DNA of 64,000 nucleotides from Hyposmocoma kahamanoa (GCF_003589595.1 NW_020653333.1:2908917-2972916); one strand, 5' to 3'. Positions 1-12,189 are shown, numbered from the stretch's first letter. Translations and numbers: made by a program. The notes: generated by a model not told the origin, from the sequence alone.

Positions 1-1284
1 AAGAGCTGTGAACCTTCTTCAACGTGTAGATTCAATCATGATGTTTTCCTTCATTGAAAAGGTCGAGATAAATTTGAGATTAAATTTCACACATAAATTC
101 CGAGTACCTCCGAGTAAAATATAATCACTGCGTGTGAATGGCGGAACTTGATGAAAAAAATGTGACTTTCTAATTTAAAACTAGACTTATAGAACTAAAG
201 GGCACAATAATTGTATTCGATTAGCCTTTTTTGTGTTATTTATAAACTAATTATTGTAATTAAACTGCATAATAAGGGCACAGTTACGTACATTCATTTA
301 ACTTAATAAACGTCAAATTTGGTAGAAAAATTTGATTATTGAATTTTGAATTATAATAATGATGGGCTAGTTCCGTACATTACCTACTAAAATCCTTTGA
401 TATTAGTGTCCTTAATCATGATAGTGATAAATTAAACATATTTATATGCAGCTTACAAAATATTTGTTATAATCAAAATATCTTATAAATAAATATAATT
501 TATTTGCAAGTCAACGATGTATTAGGTAAAATTTTTGTGAGATAATCAAGTGAGTCAATTTAACTTATTTTTTTAAGTCAAATATGACTTTTTATGATAG
601 AAAATCTGATTATTGAATCAGTTTATTGTTGAATTTGAGCTTACTGAATATCAGAAATTTTATTTTTAATTTCAAATTTAGTAAAAATGTCAGTTGAGTC
701 TCGAAGGCAGATTATAAATGTCATAACTTTTTATGATCGAAAAATCCTTTTTCTCCATCCTCTAAGGAAAAATCTGATTATTGTTGTCAGTGCACTTTTG
801 AGCTGTAAATCCAACAATTATTGAGACAGGATTGTACAAAAAAAAATTGGTATCATGTATCACAGAACGACTTGAATCCAAGGTCATGAAACAAATATAA
901 AAAGTACTGAAAGAAAAAAATAGCGGGTTAGTATTCTTAGTTTTTAAACAAATTAACTTTTAATTTCTTATACTTCATATTTTTAATTATATGTTTATCT
1001 TTTTAAGCTTGGCTCTACATAACCAATGCTCATTAAATAAATAAAAGGCCGTAAATGTATCAGGTAACGCATACATAGAACAAGGGAATTTTTCTTTACA
1101 TGAACACAAAAAAATAAATGTCACTGCACATCTTATGATATAAAATTGGGACACTGTGATTAGCGTAATATCGGTTCAGATTAGGATTATCAAATGCCTT
1201 TTTTTATTAATTTTTATACCTTCACCACAGTGTCGGTAAAAATGTTTATTGACTCATATACATATGTATATAGAGGTCTTAGGT
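1..1284. other. AT-rich non-coding DNA, nothing recognised
   Basis: Both strands are full of stops and AT runs. I see no conserved coding stretch, RNA gene or clear inverted repeat. Confidence 0.6.
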
Positions 1285-1440
1285 TATTGTGATTGTTACA
1301 TTTTGAAAATGAGACTGTTTTTGGTTTGTAATTTGCGTAAGTTTGTTTTTTGGGTCTCTTTGTAGGTCCCACGGTCACGACTGTCTGGGACATGTCGTCG
1401 GAGTTTTGTAGAAAGGACGAAAGCGTCATTTCGAAAAAGT
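1285..1440 (+). repeat. Dispersed repeat fragment (GGTCAC family)
   Basis: It holds a T-rich stretch followed by a TTTGTAGGTCCCACGGTCAC core that recurs, diverged, near 1900-2045, 12650-12740 and 36125-36200. No coding potential is seen. Family unknown. Confidence 0.45.
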
Positions 1441-1899
1441 TATTCATTTTGTATGAAAAAGTTTTTTATTACATTTGACCCACTTCTATTGTCCCGATTT
1501 TATTCGTCCCATGCAATGAAATGATCCCGATATGAAACTGAGTCGATCAGCACTAAAAAAATTCAGTAATTTTATTTATTTTTATGGACAACTCACACTT
1601 GACCAAATAATTGACTATGCCGTTATCCAATTAAAAGATAGTGTTATTACTTTATTTATAGCAGTTTTGTTATCTATAAACTTATTGTTACCTCTTAAAG
1701 TGGGTCAACTAAAATCAACTAAAGGTCAACAAAAGATGTCGATTTACTCTAAGGTAACGTACTTTCGATATCAGTTTAAAGCTTTTTGATATCTCTTATA
1801 TATTTATGGAATAATCGCCTGGGCACACTTAACGATTAATACATCGTGTATATGGGTGATATACTACATATACGAGTATATACGGGTCGTCGGAGATGA

Positions 1900-2045
1900 G
1901 ACTAATCGTGTATATTTGTTTTTTCAAGCAAACCAAAATTTCAGGCTCTTTGTAAGTCCTATGGTCACAGCTGACTGGAACATATGGGACTTTGAAAGAG
2001 ACCGAAACATAGGTTTTTTTTTTCAAATACGCAACCACAGACTAT
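1900..2045 (+). repeat. Dispersed repeat fragment (GGTCAC family)
   Basis: This is a second copy of the family at 1285-1440. It has a CGTGTATATTTGTTTTTTCAA-like start and then a TTTGTAAGTCCTATGGTCAC core. The two copies lie about 500 bp apart in the same orientation. Confidence 0.45.
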
Positions 2046-2264
2046 AGTAAAGTAATTACTAGTTACACGACAAAAATGTAGAATAAAATAGAATACAGTT
2101 TAACATCGGAAATAAATGAATGATGAATTTACATACGTAAAAAGCCCGAAACTTTTCTTTGATTAAATCTAAGCGATTTATTTCCGAAAAAAAAGTTATT
2201 TCCGTGTCATTAATAAATGTTTTTTTTATATATCGCTTTACCGAGAAATAAATAATAAATATTA

Positions 2265-2470
2265 GACAACACCACATACTTTGCTCTATCTCAAAGTAAG
2301 TAAATAAAGCACTTGTGTAAAACAACGACGATACCACAAACACCCAGATCCGAGACAATATAGAAAATTTAGTTCTACATTTCCCGGTCGGGGATAGAAC
2401 CCGGAACCTCAGAGATGGTTACACTATGAAAACCGGTATGCGAGCCACTCGACCATAAAAAACCTTGTAC
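2265..2470 (-). repeat. tRNA-derived SINE, family T2
   Basis: Read on the - strand it starts with a tRNA-like head (A box TGGTCGAGTGGC, B-box-like GGTTCCGGGTTCTATCCC). Then comes a body containing TTGTCTCGGATCTGGGTG that also occurs at 21105-21290, and in part at 3370-3550, 19890-20025, 40725-40850 and 54970-55060. The head loses normal tRNA stem pairing, so this is a SINE and not a functional tRNA gene. Confidence 0.65.
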
Positions 2471-2502
2471 GCATTTTTCATTGCTTTTACTGTTTTTTTT
2501 TT

Positions 2503-2570
2503 TAATATATTTAAGCAAGAGGTTTATGAGACTTGCTTCAAAGTCATAAACCTCTTGCTTAAATATATTA
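2503..2570. repeat. Perfect 27-bp hairpin
   Basis: The arms 2503-2529 and 2544-2570 are exact reverse complements around a 14-nt loop. The arms contain TTAAGCAAGAGGTTTATGA. It could be a very short palindromic MITE or a small-RNA precursor; nothing in the sequence decides between them. Confidence 0.75.
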
Positions 2571-2640
2571 TTAAAGTAATTTAGCATAATGATGCTGAAA
2601 TGTGAATCTAAAATGATGACTACTAAAATTAAATTATTGT

Positions 2641-2790
2641 AATTATTAATACAAAGATCGAACACTCAGAAAAAACACTCAGAAAAAATTCCTTCGATCC
2701 GGTCAGTCATAGATTTCTCATAGATGGCGCTACGACTAAAAAGTCGTTGNNNNNNNNNNTTTTCTGAGTGTTCGATCTTTGTATTAATAA
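2641..2790. repeat. Repeat copy interrupted by the assembly gap
   Basis: The sequence left of the gap (2641-2672) is the reverse complement of the sequence right of it (2760-2790). Both match the end of the SINE-bearing repeat at 58720-58975. Ten Ns fill 2750-2759. The tRNA-like part seen at 58860-58950 is missing here, so the gap probably hides or collapses it. Confidence 0.7.
2750..2759. other. Assembly gap (10 N)
   Basis: Ten consecutive Ns, most likely a scaffold join of fixed size. The true length is unknown. Confidence 0.99.
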
Positions 2791-2792
2791 TT

Positions 2793-2850
2793 ATAACAAA
2801 CTAGTGGAGTAATTTCACAAAAAATTATTGAATATCAATTCAATAAAAAT
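2793..2850 (+). repeat. Repeat fragment shared with 58629-58690
   Basis: The stretch beginning AACAAACTAGTG and ending in AATTCAATAAAAATT occurs almost unchanged near 58629-58690. There too it neighbours the SINE that shares sequence with the gap edges. Confidence 0.6.
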
Positions 2851-3369
2851 TAAATTAAATTATTGTGTTTACTATATTTTACACCACAATTTTATCGCCG
2901 CCCTGAAAAATTACGTAGACGTACATGTACGAGGTATTTATTTATTTTTTTCATTATTCACTCTAAGATGACGATGTCTGTATACAGTATATCACCATGT
3001 CTTCGTATTATGTCTTACTGACCGTTTAACCTCCAGGGCCAGCAACATAATAAAAAAATTGTTCCTTAACACACACTTAACCCGTTAAACCTATTTGTTG
3101 TTAACAAGTTAGCCGGTGATCTCGCGGTTTCCCCTATCAATAAGTTAGATTAACTTATGGTACTCGACACGAGCAGACAGCTGGGGCAGTTTGCATACCG
3201 GTGTCCGGTGCGGCGCGTGCGCTCACCAGCTACTTAAGCAGGGGTGGCAGTTGCTTTTATGACTATATAAGGGGAACTTAAAAATGCATATTGCTTTCTT
3301 TTTTACGTCTTTCCGTTTTTTACAAAGTATTTTTAATTTTTGGTTCTTACACATTTTGAAGGTTTGGAA

Positions 3370-3550
3370 GTTTTGACGACTGCGGTGGCTCAGCGTTTAA
3401 ATTGTGGGCGGTAGATGATGAGGTCCCGGCTTCCCGGTAGGACCAATTTAGATAACTTTTCTTTAATTTATGCTACGAACTATCTGTTATTAACTAAACT
3501 GGTTCTGGTTTGAGTATTCTGGGTTGTGACAGTGCAAAGAATTGCCTAGT
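3370..3550 (+). repeat. Diverged tRNA-derived SINE, family T2
   Basis: It has a GTGGCTCAGCG A-box-like start and GAGGTCCCGGCTTCCCGG in the B-box position. The tail carries GGTTCTGGTTTGAGTATTCTGGG, as in other T2 copies (split here by divergence). Confidence 0.5.
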
Positions 3551-4230
3551 TTGAGACCATGTAATTAGTATGTCATCTGGAATTATTATTAATATCTATT
3601 TTACATCCTCTCTCCCTCTGTGAAAGGCTCTCACTCAAAAGATTTTTTTATTCGGAGGGTCAGTATTTCCAAGCAATGGCACGGTTGGTCGAGGTCAAGG
3701 ACTCAGGTTCAAGAACCGTCGAACGATACGTGACATCGAGCAGCACACGTTGTGACATTAACAAATTTACTTTAAAACAAACAAAAAATATTCAGTTAAA
3801 ACATCACAGACTAAGATTTTATATCAATCTAAAGTATAGATTAAATAATTAAAAATAAAAATATCTGACAACCCTAACCGCTAGTGTCAGGTAGCACGAA
3901 GGTGGGCAGAGATGCCTTTATCTTAACGACGATTGAACGACCCGGGATCGAATTAACGTCCTGTTCGGAAGATCTCTATTTATCTGTAACTCATCTTCAT
4001 TAAGAAAATGCAGTTCATTCTTTACAATGCATACGTAATGCAAATACTTAATAGATGAGGTTTCTGTTTAAATATGATATTTAACTCGTGCTATGTAGTA
4101 TTGTATGTGCAACGGGCTGGTGTTCGCAACTACGCCACGACGCCTATTTCGCATATAGTGAACTATGTAGTATTATGTTTGTGCCTAATAGTGCCTATAT
4201 AGTATTAATATACAATAACCTACCGCCATA
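3551..4230. other. Non-coding DNA, little recognised
   Basis: There is a possible further tRNA-like SINE remnant near 3660-3760 (GGTTGGTCGAGG, then CAGGTTCAAGAACC). Otherwise no feature is supported. Confidence 0.4.
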
Positions 4231-4480
4231 ATTCTAGGGTCGGCGGACTAAAGCACATAAATCAACATCCAACGTCATTCATTTAAATTAATACATCTAC
4301 CGGCTAAAGCACATAAGCCAAATTCATTTGTTACTCCATAAATTTGTAACTTTATTCTAAAGGCGTCTTCAAATTTATCATTCTCTTCACATCTTCCAAC
4401 ACTATAAACAACACAAAAAAATATGTAACAAATGAAGCACTTTTTTTTTCTTATGCGCTTTTGTCCGCCGATCCTAGAAT
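4231..4480. mobile_element. MITE with about 30-bp terminal inverted repeats
   Basis: The ends ATTCTAGGGTCGGCGGAC and GTCCGCCGATCCTAGAAT are near-perfect reverse complements, and the match continues inward (AAAGCACATAA against TTATGCGCTTT). The length of 250 bp and lack of coding potential fit a non-autonomous DNA transposon. No clear target duplication was identified. Confidence 0.7.
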
Positions 4481-4910
4481 TTTAATCTTAAATTGACACT
4501 AACATTGAGCAATCGGGTCTAACACTTCAATTTCACAATCAAAATTCACAAAACTCGAAATTGATAATTTATTTTTAAACTGCACCATAAAATAGTCATC
4601 GGTCATCTAAAAAGGTAAAAGATAAAAAGATAAGCGTTCCCCGAAAGGAATCGGGTGTTAGCTGAAGGTGGTTAACGTTAACGGGTCTTTAAGTTATCTG
4701 ATAACGGCTTTATGAGTTGGTGTGTTCCGGCCTCAATTTTTGTTTGACGCATTACGTAAATGTGACAAAGGACAAATTCGTCATTGTAGTTTATTTACTG
4801 ATAAATACGAGCTGCTGTGACAACTTTTTATCAAATAAATAAAAAGCACTATACGTCGGCTCTACCGACCGGACGTACAAAATATCCGAAATTTCATCCA
4901 ACATATTTCA

Positions 4911-5158
4911 CACTGGGACAAACAAGTCGTGCGTCAAATGGTAAACTACACGCCTACCATAACAGTTACAATGCCATTCAGAGCTTTAAATCGCAAAGGT
5001 CATAGGTGCACTGCCACTCCGCCCGTCACCCTGAGCCATAAGTTGACAAGTCCCATGTGCCTGTAATTTCACCAGCACCCTTGGCCTTCAAAACCGGAAT
5101 GCAATAACGCTAACAATACTGCTTGGCGGTAGAAATAAGCAAGGAGCTCTACTGCTAC
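4911..5158 (+). repeat. Abundant dispersed repeat R1, diverged copy
   Basis: R1 is the commonest repeat of the window. A full copy starts near GACGGGACGAACAAGTCG, contains CCTGTAATTTCACCAGCACC and ends near GGAGCTCTACTGCTAC. This copy has all three parts with many substitutions and a shortened 3' end. Confidence 0.75.
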
Positions 5159-7588
5159 ATAACATACTACTACTGCTACTTAAGATACATCACTCTCATA
5201 CAAAATCCTACGCTATAATAAATAGTCTACTAAATCTGAATAAGGACACCAGGCGCTTACTACCAGGAAAAAGGGAACTAACCACGCGCCCATAGAGGTG
5301 AAAATAACGTTGCCCGCCGTGTGCAGTACCGAATGCTGGGGATGTACAAGGATTGTAATGTAAATGAAAGACGTATCTGAGCGCACTGTCATCGACACAC
5401 TCAACCATAGGCACTTATCGCGTAACCTCGAGCGAGTAACGGAACCCTATCCGTGCCTACTAGAGGGCGCTACATCGGTTAAAAACCGCCAACACTGAAC
5501 CGGAAAGACAGAACAGAACTGTCGATCTAATTACATAGTTAGCCATCGTGTTCTACTAGATATCGAAAAACATAGACAATTTACGAAAGCTTGCTAAGTG
5601 TCATTTGAATATGTACCTACTAATAATAAAATTGGAAGTTTCTAAAGTAATACTTACAATAGGGTAGTTCTAATCGTAAAAACAATTCTACTATCTTTTA
5701 CTTCCATGTGACTCAGAACAGCTCTAAAGTGTCCACCGTAAATGCAGTTTCGTCTCGTATAGCTATGACATCACGATCGCCCCCGGCGCTTTTATTTCGC
5801 CTCGTTGGGAGTTTCCGGTGACCAGAAGGTAGATGCTTCCGCCTAAGAATAAGCACAACCAATAAAAGGAGAAGCTTTGACAGCCTCCTGCGCACGATGC
5901 GTTATTTCAATTGTTTCTCTTCCATGGTAAGCGTATTTACTATTTCCGTTATTTATAACGCCCTGTAAATATGAAAGACGGCGATTGTACAACTATTTTA
6001 AGTAAATAATGTGTATAATACAGCTCCGCAATCGTATGACGTCACAAACTATACAACATGTATCCTGACAGATATTGTATTCTTCCTAAATAGTTACCCT
6101 TTATCATGAATGTATGTAACTGAAAATTTTGGTGGAAAAAAATAATAGAGGGAATCTTGAAAATTGACACAGATTTCCCTAGTGCGCGGCTATGAATGTG
6201 TACGTTATTATTATCGGAATTTCTATTTATATTATTTCATTTCTGGTTTATTTTAAGTTTTTTTTTAATTTCATTAGATAAACTAGTTTACTTTTTCTGT
6301 CGTGTCCACATTTGCATACCGTGACGACCTTTAATTGAGGCAGAATTCAGTATAAGTCTCTGTACCACTGTTTCAACTTTGTTATATTTAATTCATATCT
6401 TGTTGTTCGTCCTAAAAATAAATAAATAAATAAACATACACACAAAAAACTACAGTCGAATTCAGACCCTACTCCTTTTTAGAAGTCGGTTAAAAATCTG
6501 TACAATCCAACGCTTTGGGTTAGTGATGAAAAAGCGCAAAGATAAAATTGTGACAGCCATTTCATTATTCTAGTAATGCCGAGGTCTAAAATTATTGCGT
6601 TACATAGTTGAAATAGAAGTAATTACGAATACCTGCATAGTATACACATTTAGTTTTTCTTACTTGTGAAATTCTTGCATATTTAGACGTAAAATAACTT
6701 TTAAGGAGTTACAATACTTATTCGGCTTGAGCCGGTCAGAAACTTTAAAAAGTTTTATGTCAATTGTAGCATGTATCAATGGGATTCAGTGCTATGAAGA
6801 AAAGGAAATACACTTACACTTTCTTTCGCGTTTCTCTACAATCAACAATATACAGCTATAAACCGAACAAAACAAACAATGACAATGAAAAAGGCGCCAA
6901 AAACAAGTATACCTTTACATTTACAATCTTAAACTAAACTGCTAAAAAGACTGAATCATAAAAAGTTGCGTTTGCACACATCTCTAGAAAACTCGGATTT
7001 GGAACTGATACGCTTTCGCTCTAATGTCTTCGTAGGACTATTTTTTTAATTCATCGAGTATATAACCAGAAATAGAGGCGAAATGTCATTTAATTTGTTT
7101 TAAACTATTCTGCCATATCATTACTGTGACAACTGCGCTCCGATTGGCCAGCCCGAATTCGAAACAATTGACGGGTGACGTCAATGCGTGTCGTCAACTG
7201 GTTCACTTCAAATCGACCAGTTAACTTGACCTTTGCTTTAATAGACGAAAATTGCATATTTAACATTTAATTACCGATGAAATGTGATTCCGTTTGTTTT
7301 GTAATTAGATGTTTTGCTGTTTTTCCTAGACCACCGAATAGAACAGCACGGCATTGTTAGAGATATTATCTTTATTACAATAAATACAGAATATTTTTTG
7401 GAATATACGGAGACGTACACACAGGTCAGTAGTTGGCCTGTCTATATTTCAGTGCAAACGAGAGTTGATATTTATAAGAGCTGTATCGCTAATGTGTTAC
7501 CAGGGATATATGGCCCTTATTTCGTCTCTATGGCCCTTATTTCGTCTCTATTTCTGGTTATATATACTCGATGTTTTAATTATACAAG
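5159..7588. other. Non-coding DNA upstream of hindsight
   Basis: Mostly unrecognised. A stretch at 6440-6495 (AAGTCGGTTAAAAA) resembles, in reverse, a repeat near 38705-38840. At 7138-7215 is a piece (GATTGGCCAGCCCGAATTCG) repeated near 45960-46022. An unrecognised 60-codon frame on the - strand at 5713-5895 is discussed in the findings. A 21-bp direct duplication lies at 7508-7550. Confidence 0.45.
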
Positions 7589-7838
7589 GGATGGGACGAA
7601 CAATTCGTGCGTCTGGTGGTAAGTGAAACGCCTGTCCATAACAGTTGCATTGTCACTCAGATCTGAGGAGCAATGCCACTCCGCTCGTCATCCTGCAACA
7701 TAAGTTGAAAGTCTCATGTGCCTGTAATTTCACCAGCACCCTTATTCTTCGAAACCGGAACGCAGTAATGCTCACATTACTGCTTAAGTAAGGTTGCCTG
7801 CAGTTACCTGGATGAACTCTTTCACAATACTGTTACTA
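7589..7838 (+). repeat. Abundant dispersed repeat R1
   Basis: It starts GGGACGAACAATTCGTGCG and contains CCTGTAATTTCACCAGCACC. It ends in the GATGAACTCTTTCACAA region. The end is truncated or diverged. Confidence 0.8.
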
Positions 7839-8094
7839 AACACGTCCGGTACTCGCACAGCTTACGGTCCACTGAAAACCAGCATTAAAGCTTTTTCTCA
7901 GCTGTGACACCTAACAACTAAGTTATAATATTTATTTAGAATAGAATAGTATAGAAACCATTTAAAACAACGCCACAACTCAAAAACACATAGAAGGAAA
8001 TAATAATAAAAACAGACAAAGCAAAAATACAACACAAAATAAAATAAGAAAAAATATAAACTGAGTGGGATTCTTTTACATACGCTAAATCCGC

Positions 8095-8340
8095 ACACAT
8101 GATTATTTAATTTAATCAAAATTGTGTCGACAATTTTTTTTACGCACACACTATAGCCCCGCACTAGGGAAACCCTGTATCGCGTGTGCCATGAACACAC
8201 ACATAGACAACCACAAATTACACCCAAACTCACGAGAGAAATAAATGTAGGACATACGAATATTCTCTCGGCCCGGGAACCGAACCCGAGACCTTAGCGT
8301 GGCAGTCCAGCACGGTAACCGTTTGGCCACGGAGGCAGTT
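8095..8340 (-). repeat. tRNA-derived SINE, family T1
   Basis: On the - strand it begins with a tRNA-like head (CTGCCTCCGTGGCCAAACGG, then a B box close to GGTTCGGTTCCCGGGCC). The body continues TTTCTCTCGTGAGTTTGGGT and then CCCTAGTGCGGGGCTATAG. It matches the best-preserved copy at 61050-61265. No functional tRNA fold is expected. Confidence 0.75.
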
Positions 8341-9239
8341 AAAATTTGATATCGCTGCTTTTCAAGAATAGTGGCTCAATCCAAATGACTTACTTTTTTA
8401 CTTATAACTTATTTATTTAAAAAATGCTAAATTTTATTGTGAATTGGACACTGAGCTTTTATTGCTTGACAACATGACAACACTTTTATAGTCAATGATT
8501 CGTTTTCTTTTTTCTTTTTTTCATTTTCTTTTAATTGTTTGAGTTGTTTTAAACCATCTTCTTGATGAATTATGCTTTTGCGATAGGCCACTATTCTAAA
8601 AAACGTTTTCAAAAAGCTTTTTGTTATTTTATTTTTTGTTTTATTTTTGCTTTGTCTGTTTTTATTATTCTTTCTTTCTATGTATTTTTGTGTTGCGGCG
8701 TTGTAATAAATGGTTTCTATTCTAAATAAGAATAAGAAGTTAGTTGTTAGGAATAAAGCAGTTCCTAATCCAATCCTTGTATGAATAAAAAACATTAAAC
8801 TCGTTTGCAAACAGAGTTGCCTAAGAGTGGCGAGCATACTGTTTGCGAACAAAAACGAATATAGACACCTCGGAGATGTCTGTACACTTTCTAGCAAAAC
8901 AATGGCCTTTAAGATGTGTTGACACAAGTGCGTGAACACAAAAGGATGCTAGTCTCGGAGAAATATTCTCCTCTCGGCTGTACAAACGGAATTCTTCGAC
9001 GATTGTCTTAATGACACTCTAATGAGTGCTCTTGTTGAACTTTTACGAAATACACGCGTTAACGAGGCAGTTGAAATCTGAATTTGTAACACTTTGTTTG
9101 TTTGCGGGTCGAAATAGATTAGATATTATTTCAGTAAGAAACTATGGTAGCCTAATTGATTTGGCCTACCGCTTCTCAAGCACAGGTCGTGGTTGGGTTC
9201 GAATATAAAGGATATATCACAGAGAGTGTGCGATGGAAT

Positions 9240-9475
9240 TACACAATTGAATTCCGCCTTCCCCTTTCCATCACCGTGGAACTACACGTAGGCTTGAGTT
9301 CCACCCCTACGTTGTGGATATTCCAAAGATTCGCACGTAGCGTTACGTTTTTACATTTCTATGGCGAACGGCTTTGGAGTGGAATTCCCTGCATGCAGAC
9401 TTGTTTCCTGAACGTTATAACATGGACCTTTTCAAGGCGAGAGTTCACCTCGTCGTGACTTTCCATTAGGTGAGA
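9240..9475 (+). pseudogene. Decayed LINE reverse-transcriptase C-terminus
   Basis: Reading across frame shifts gives a stretch like HPYVVDIPKIRT, then RTALLWNSL, then PERYNMDLFKARVH before a stop at about 9473. This is the usual C-terminal end of Jockey-superfamily non-LTR retrotransposon polyproteins. At least one in-frame stop and one frame shift show that it is dead. Assignment below superfamily is not possible. Confidence 0.55.
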
Positions 9476-9729
9476 TGGAGGACAAATGCGCCCTTACATT
9501 TTAAATTAAAAAAATAAAGAATCCGGGCTCGTACCTCTGAGGTTTTCGGAATTTATCTACGATTGAAATACGAGTATATACTATGAAGGAAAACGTTGTG
9601 ATGAAACCTGGAAGTCTACCACGAAATACAATATACGTGACTGCGTCCGCAACAAAGCTCATACGCACTACATTATGTCAGTTTTACGATGAAACTAATG
9701 TCAAAATTCGATACGAAAGCTGTCAATTG

Positions 9730-10005
9730 ACGTGACGAAAAAGTCGGGCGCCTGATGGTACCTAAGCTACACGCCTGTCCATAACAGTTGTAGTGCCACT
9801 CAGAGCTTCAAATCGCAAGGGTCTGAGGGGCACTGCCACTGCGCCCGTCACCCAGAGACATAAGTTGACAAGTCCCATGTGCCTGTAATTTCACCAGCAA
9901 CCTTACCCTTTAAAACCGAAACACAGTAATGCTAACACTGCTTGGCGGCAGAAATAGGCAAGGTGGCAGTACTTCCCTGGACGCACACAAGGAGCTCTAC
10001 TGCTT
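9730..10005 (+). repeat. Abundant dispersed repeat R1, near full length
   Basis: It runs from a GACGAAAAAGTCGGGCG start to GGAGCTCTACTGCTTAC. It contains GAGGGGCACTGCCACTGCG and CCTGTAATTTCACCAGC. One of the longest copies here. Confidence 0.85.
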
Positions 10006-10064
10006 ACAAAATAGTACGTATGTCGAAGAAGGTTCATAATCCTCAGAATACGTGTGAAGGCCCC

Positions 10065-10170
10065 AAGTTGCATTGGGCCAGGCTGGCGGACTATGACCTA
10101 AACTCTCGCTTGACAGGAGACCCATGTCCAGCAGTGGGACGTATAAATGGGTTGATAATGATGTCATGTA
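10065..10170 (+). repeat. LINE 3' tail fragment
   Basis: It carries GGGCCAGGCTGGCGGACTA and CCCAGCAGTGGGACG-like sequence, then a GATAATGATG tail. This resembles the 3' end of lepidopteran non-LTR retrotransposons. It directly follows the R1 copy. Confidence 0.5.
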
Positions 10171-10685
10171 CTTACTTTCAAAAGGCAATAGGATCTTAGA
10201 AGTTAGAAAACCAACAAACGCACATCTGTCTCAAAGTCATCGTCATCGCCGCCATTTTTATCTTTTTCATTTTCCGTTTTCGTTATTTCTTTTTCTTTTC
10301 CTGACAGACGCAGACCTTTCGTGTATACGTACATAAGGTAGCTTAATACATAGTCGTAAAACATTTTATAGCCATTTAACGACTGTAGGATACACGTGGA
10401 GGTTGTTTACCTCATCATTTACATACTATAGAATCGATTGCAATTGGCAGTGTTTCTATCGTTGCAGTACCTTTTACCGTGTAAAATAACTGCTGATCAT
10501 AGGAAGAACTTTATTTTTTTTACAAGACAAAAGTTCTGAGGTATGGTTGTTACCCAAAGCGCGTTTAATAATACGGAATTTGGTTTAACTGCATACTTAT
10601 TACAAATTTCGATTTGAAAAATCTTTTATATGAACAAGAGACAACTACACACAATATTAGCAATCCTATGAACTCTCACTTACTA

Positions 10686-10921
10686 CTATAGTCCATTTAT
10701 TTAGGTACTTAACTAAATGTAAATAATCTTGATACATCATTTTATTGAAACATAATAAGCTTTACAAATCAATAGGTATAAAAACAGGCATGCAATTTCA
10801 TATGAAGCTAAGTATTTGTATTTGAAGATAATTAAACATCATTTTATAAATATATATTTAATTCAAAATACATCTTAAGATTGTTTACATTTAGTTAAGT
10901 ACCTTAACAAATGGACTATAG
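10686..10921. mobile_element. MITE M1 with long terminal inverted repeats
   Basis: The ends CTATAGTCCATTT and AAATGGACTATAG are reverse complements, and pairing runs about 47 bp inward (TACTTAACTAAATGTAAA...). Copies of the same element lie at 42921-43160 and 44931-45170. It is 236 bp and non-coding. Confidence 0.85.
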
Positions 10922-11449
10922 GGATGCATATTACGATTAGATTTTTATGAAAATTTGATTCAAGTGTATAAGATAACGAGTTTTTGTATCGATTCATTTC
11001 AATGCGATTTTCAAGTGAATCGATTCAATAGAAAGGCAAAATATGTAAGCAAGCAATAAACTGGAATGTGTCCGGTACGAACAACAGAGGGAGGCGTTGA
11101 TGAGAGACCTACAGATCAACCGAACATCCTTAGGTGCTATAAATTGTATTTTAAGCAATCCCCACACGAAACAGACAAAAAGATTATTACTATTTGTTGA
11201 ATCGGCTCTCCAACAGCGCCGCCCAGACATGTAAGCTATAGTTTAGGGTACGATGAAACTAGCATAAACATTGTATAAAAGTTCCTAAATAAATAAATAT
11301 TCAAAAAAAGCAATAAAATCTGTAATAATATTATGATTCCATTTCAACAAAACTCGATTTACAAATGTTTAAATTTGTAAATAGTTTTTGACCCCGATTT
11401 CGGGAGTTAATGGGTTATAACTTGATTAAAACCTTTTTTATTATAATAT

Positions 11450-11625
11450 CAAGTGACGGTACGAATAAGTCGTGCGCTTGGTGGTAAACTACACGCCTGT
11501 CCAGAACAGTTACACTGCCACTGCGCCCGTCACCCCGAAACATAGATTAACAAAGTCATAACACCCTAAGACATAGGTCTCATGTGCCTATAATTAGGAG
11601 TATTGTAAGGAGCTCTGCTGCTACC
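11450..11625 (+). repeat. Abundant dispersed repeat R1, internally deleted
   Basis: The head (CAAGTGACGGTACGAATAAG) and the tail (GGAGCTCTGCTGCTAC) are present, but the middle is shortened. Confidence 0.75.
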
Positions 11626-11759
11626 AACCTGCTGTTAACAAACTGCCCGGTTAAAACCCGGATTCTTGTCCACCTCTGGTTCAAACCTTTAAACAAGTAC
11701 TATTTCTATTCATAATTTATTTTATTGTCCTACAAAAATATATACATGTATATACCTCT

Positions 11760-12050
11760 TTCCTGCTCCGAAACACGCTGGCCTCCGTAGTCACCGTTTT
11801 ACGACTTGCCGTATTCCATCGCGGACTAAAGGTTTGGTGACACCTTTCTCTGTCGCACAATCGACAAATGAAACTCCTTCCAGCGCACGTATTCTCTCCT
11901 TATGATATGGGGTCCTTCAAACGAGGCATAAGGCATCTTGTAGGCATGCAGGGTGAAGGTGACTAGGTGTCTTCACGTTTGGATTCCACTTTCCATTTAA
12001 CATCGGGTGGAGAGGTCATGTGCCTGCCATTAAAAAAAACCTTTTTAATA
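11760..12050 (+). pseudogene. Decayed LINE C-terminus and 3' UTR
   Basis: A broken frame can be read as DTFLCRT... then PYDMGSFKRGIRHL, which is typical of the end of Jockey-superfamily reverse transcriptase proteins. After it comes a tail ending GGTCATGTGCCTGCCATT and an A run. A related tail is at 20445-20520. Several stops and shifts make it non-functional. Confidence 0.5.
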
Positions 12051-12189
12051 TTTACGTATAGCTTCTAATAATGTAGTTATTATTATTGTTTATATATTAT
12101 TTACTTTATTGATGAGTAGTGTTTTTATTTAAAACGCGTTCACTACAAGATATTCTTTGGCTGCACCCACCTTTCTAACTCTAAATTTA

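Noticed and set aside
7898..8233. Cys/Tyr-rich - strand ORF of 111 codons
   Set aside because: Much of it is the body of SINE T1 and the rest is low-complexity AT-rich sequence.
8427..8939. - strand ORF of 170 codons
   Set aside because: It is long, but it is dominated by Lys/Asn-rich low-complexity sequence from T-rich DNA, with no recognisable domain, signal or splice context.
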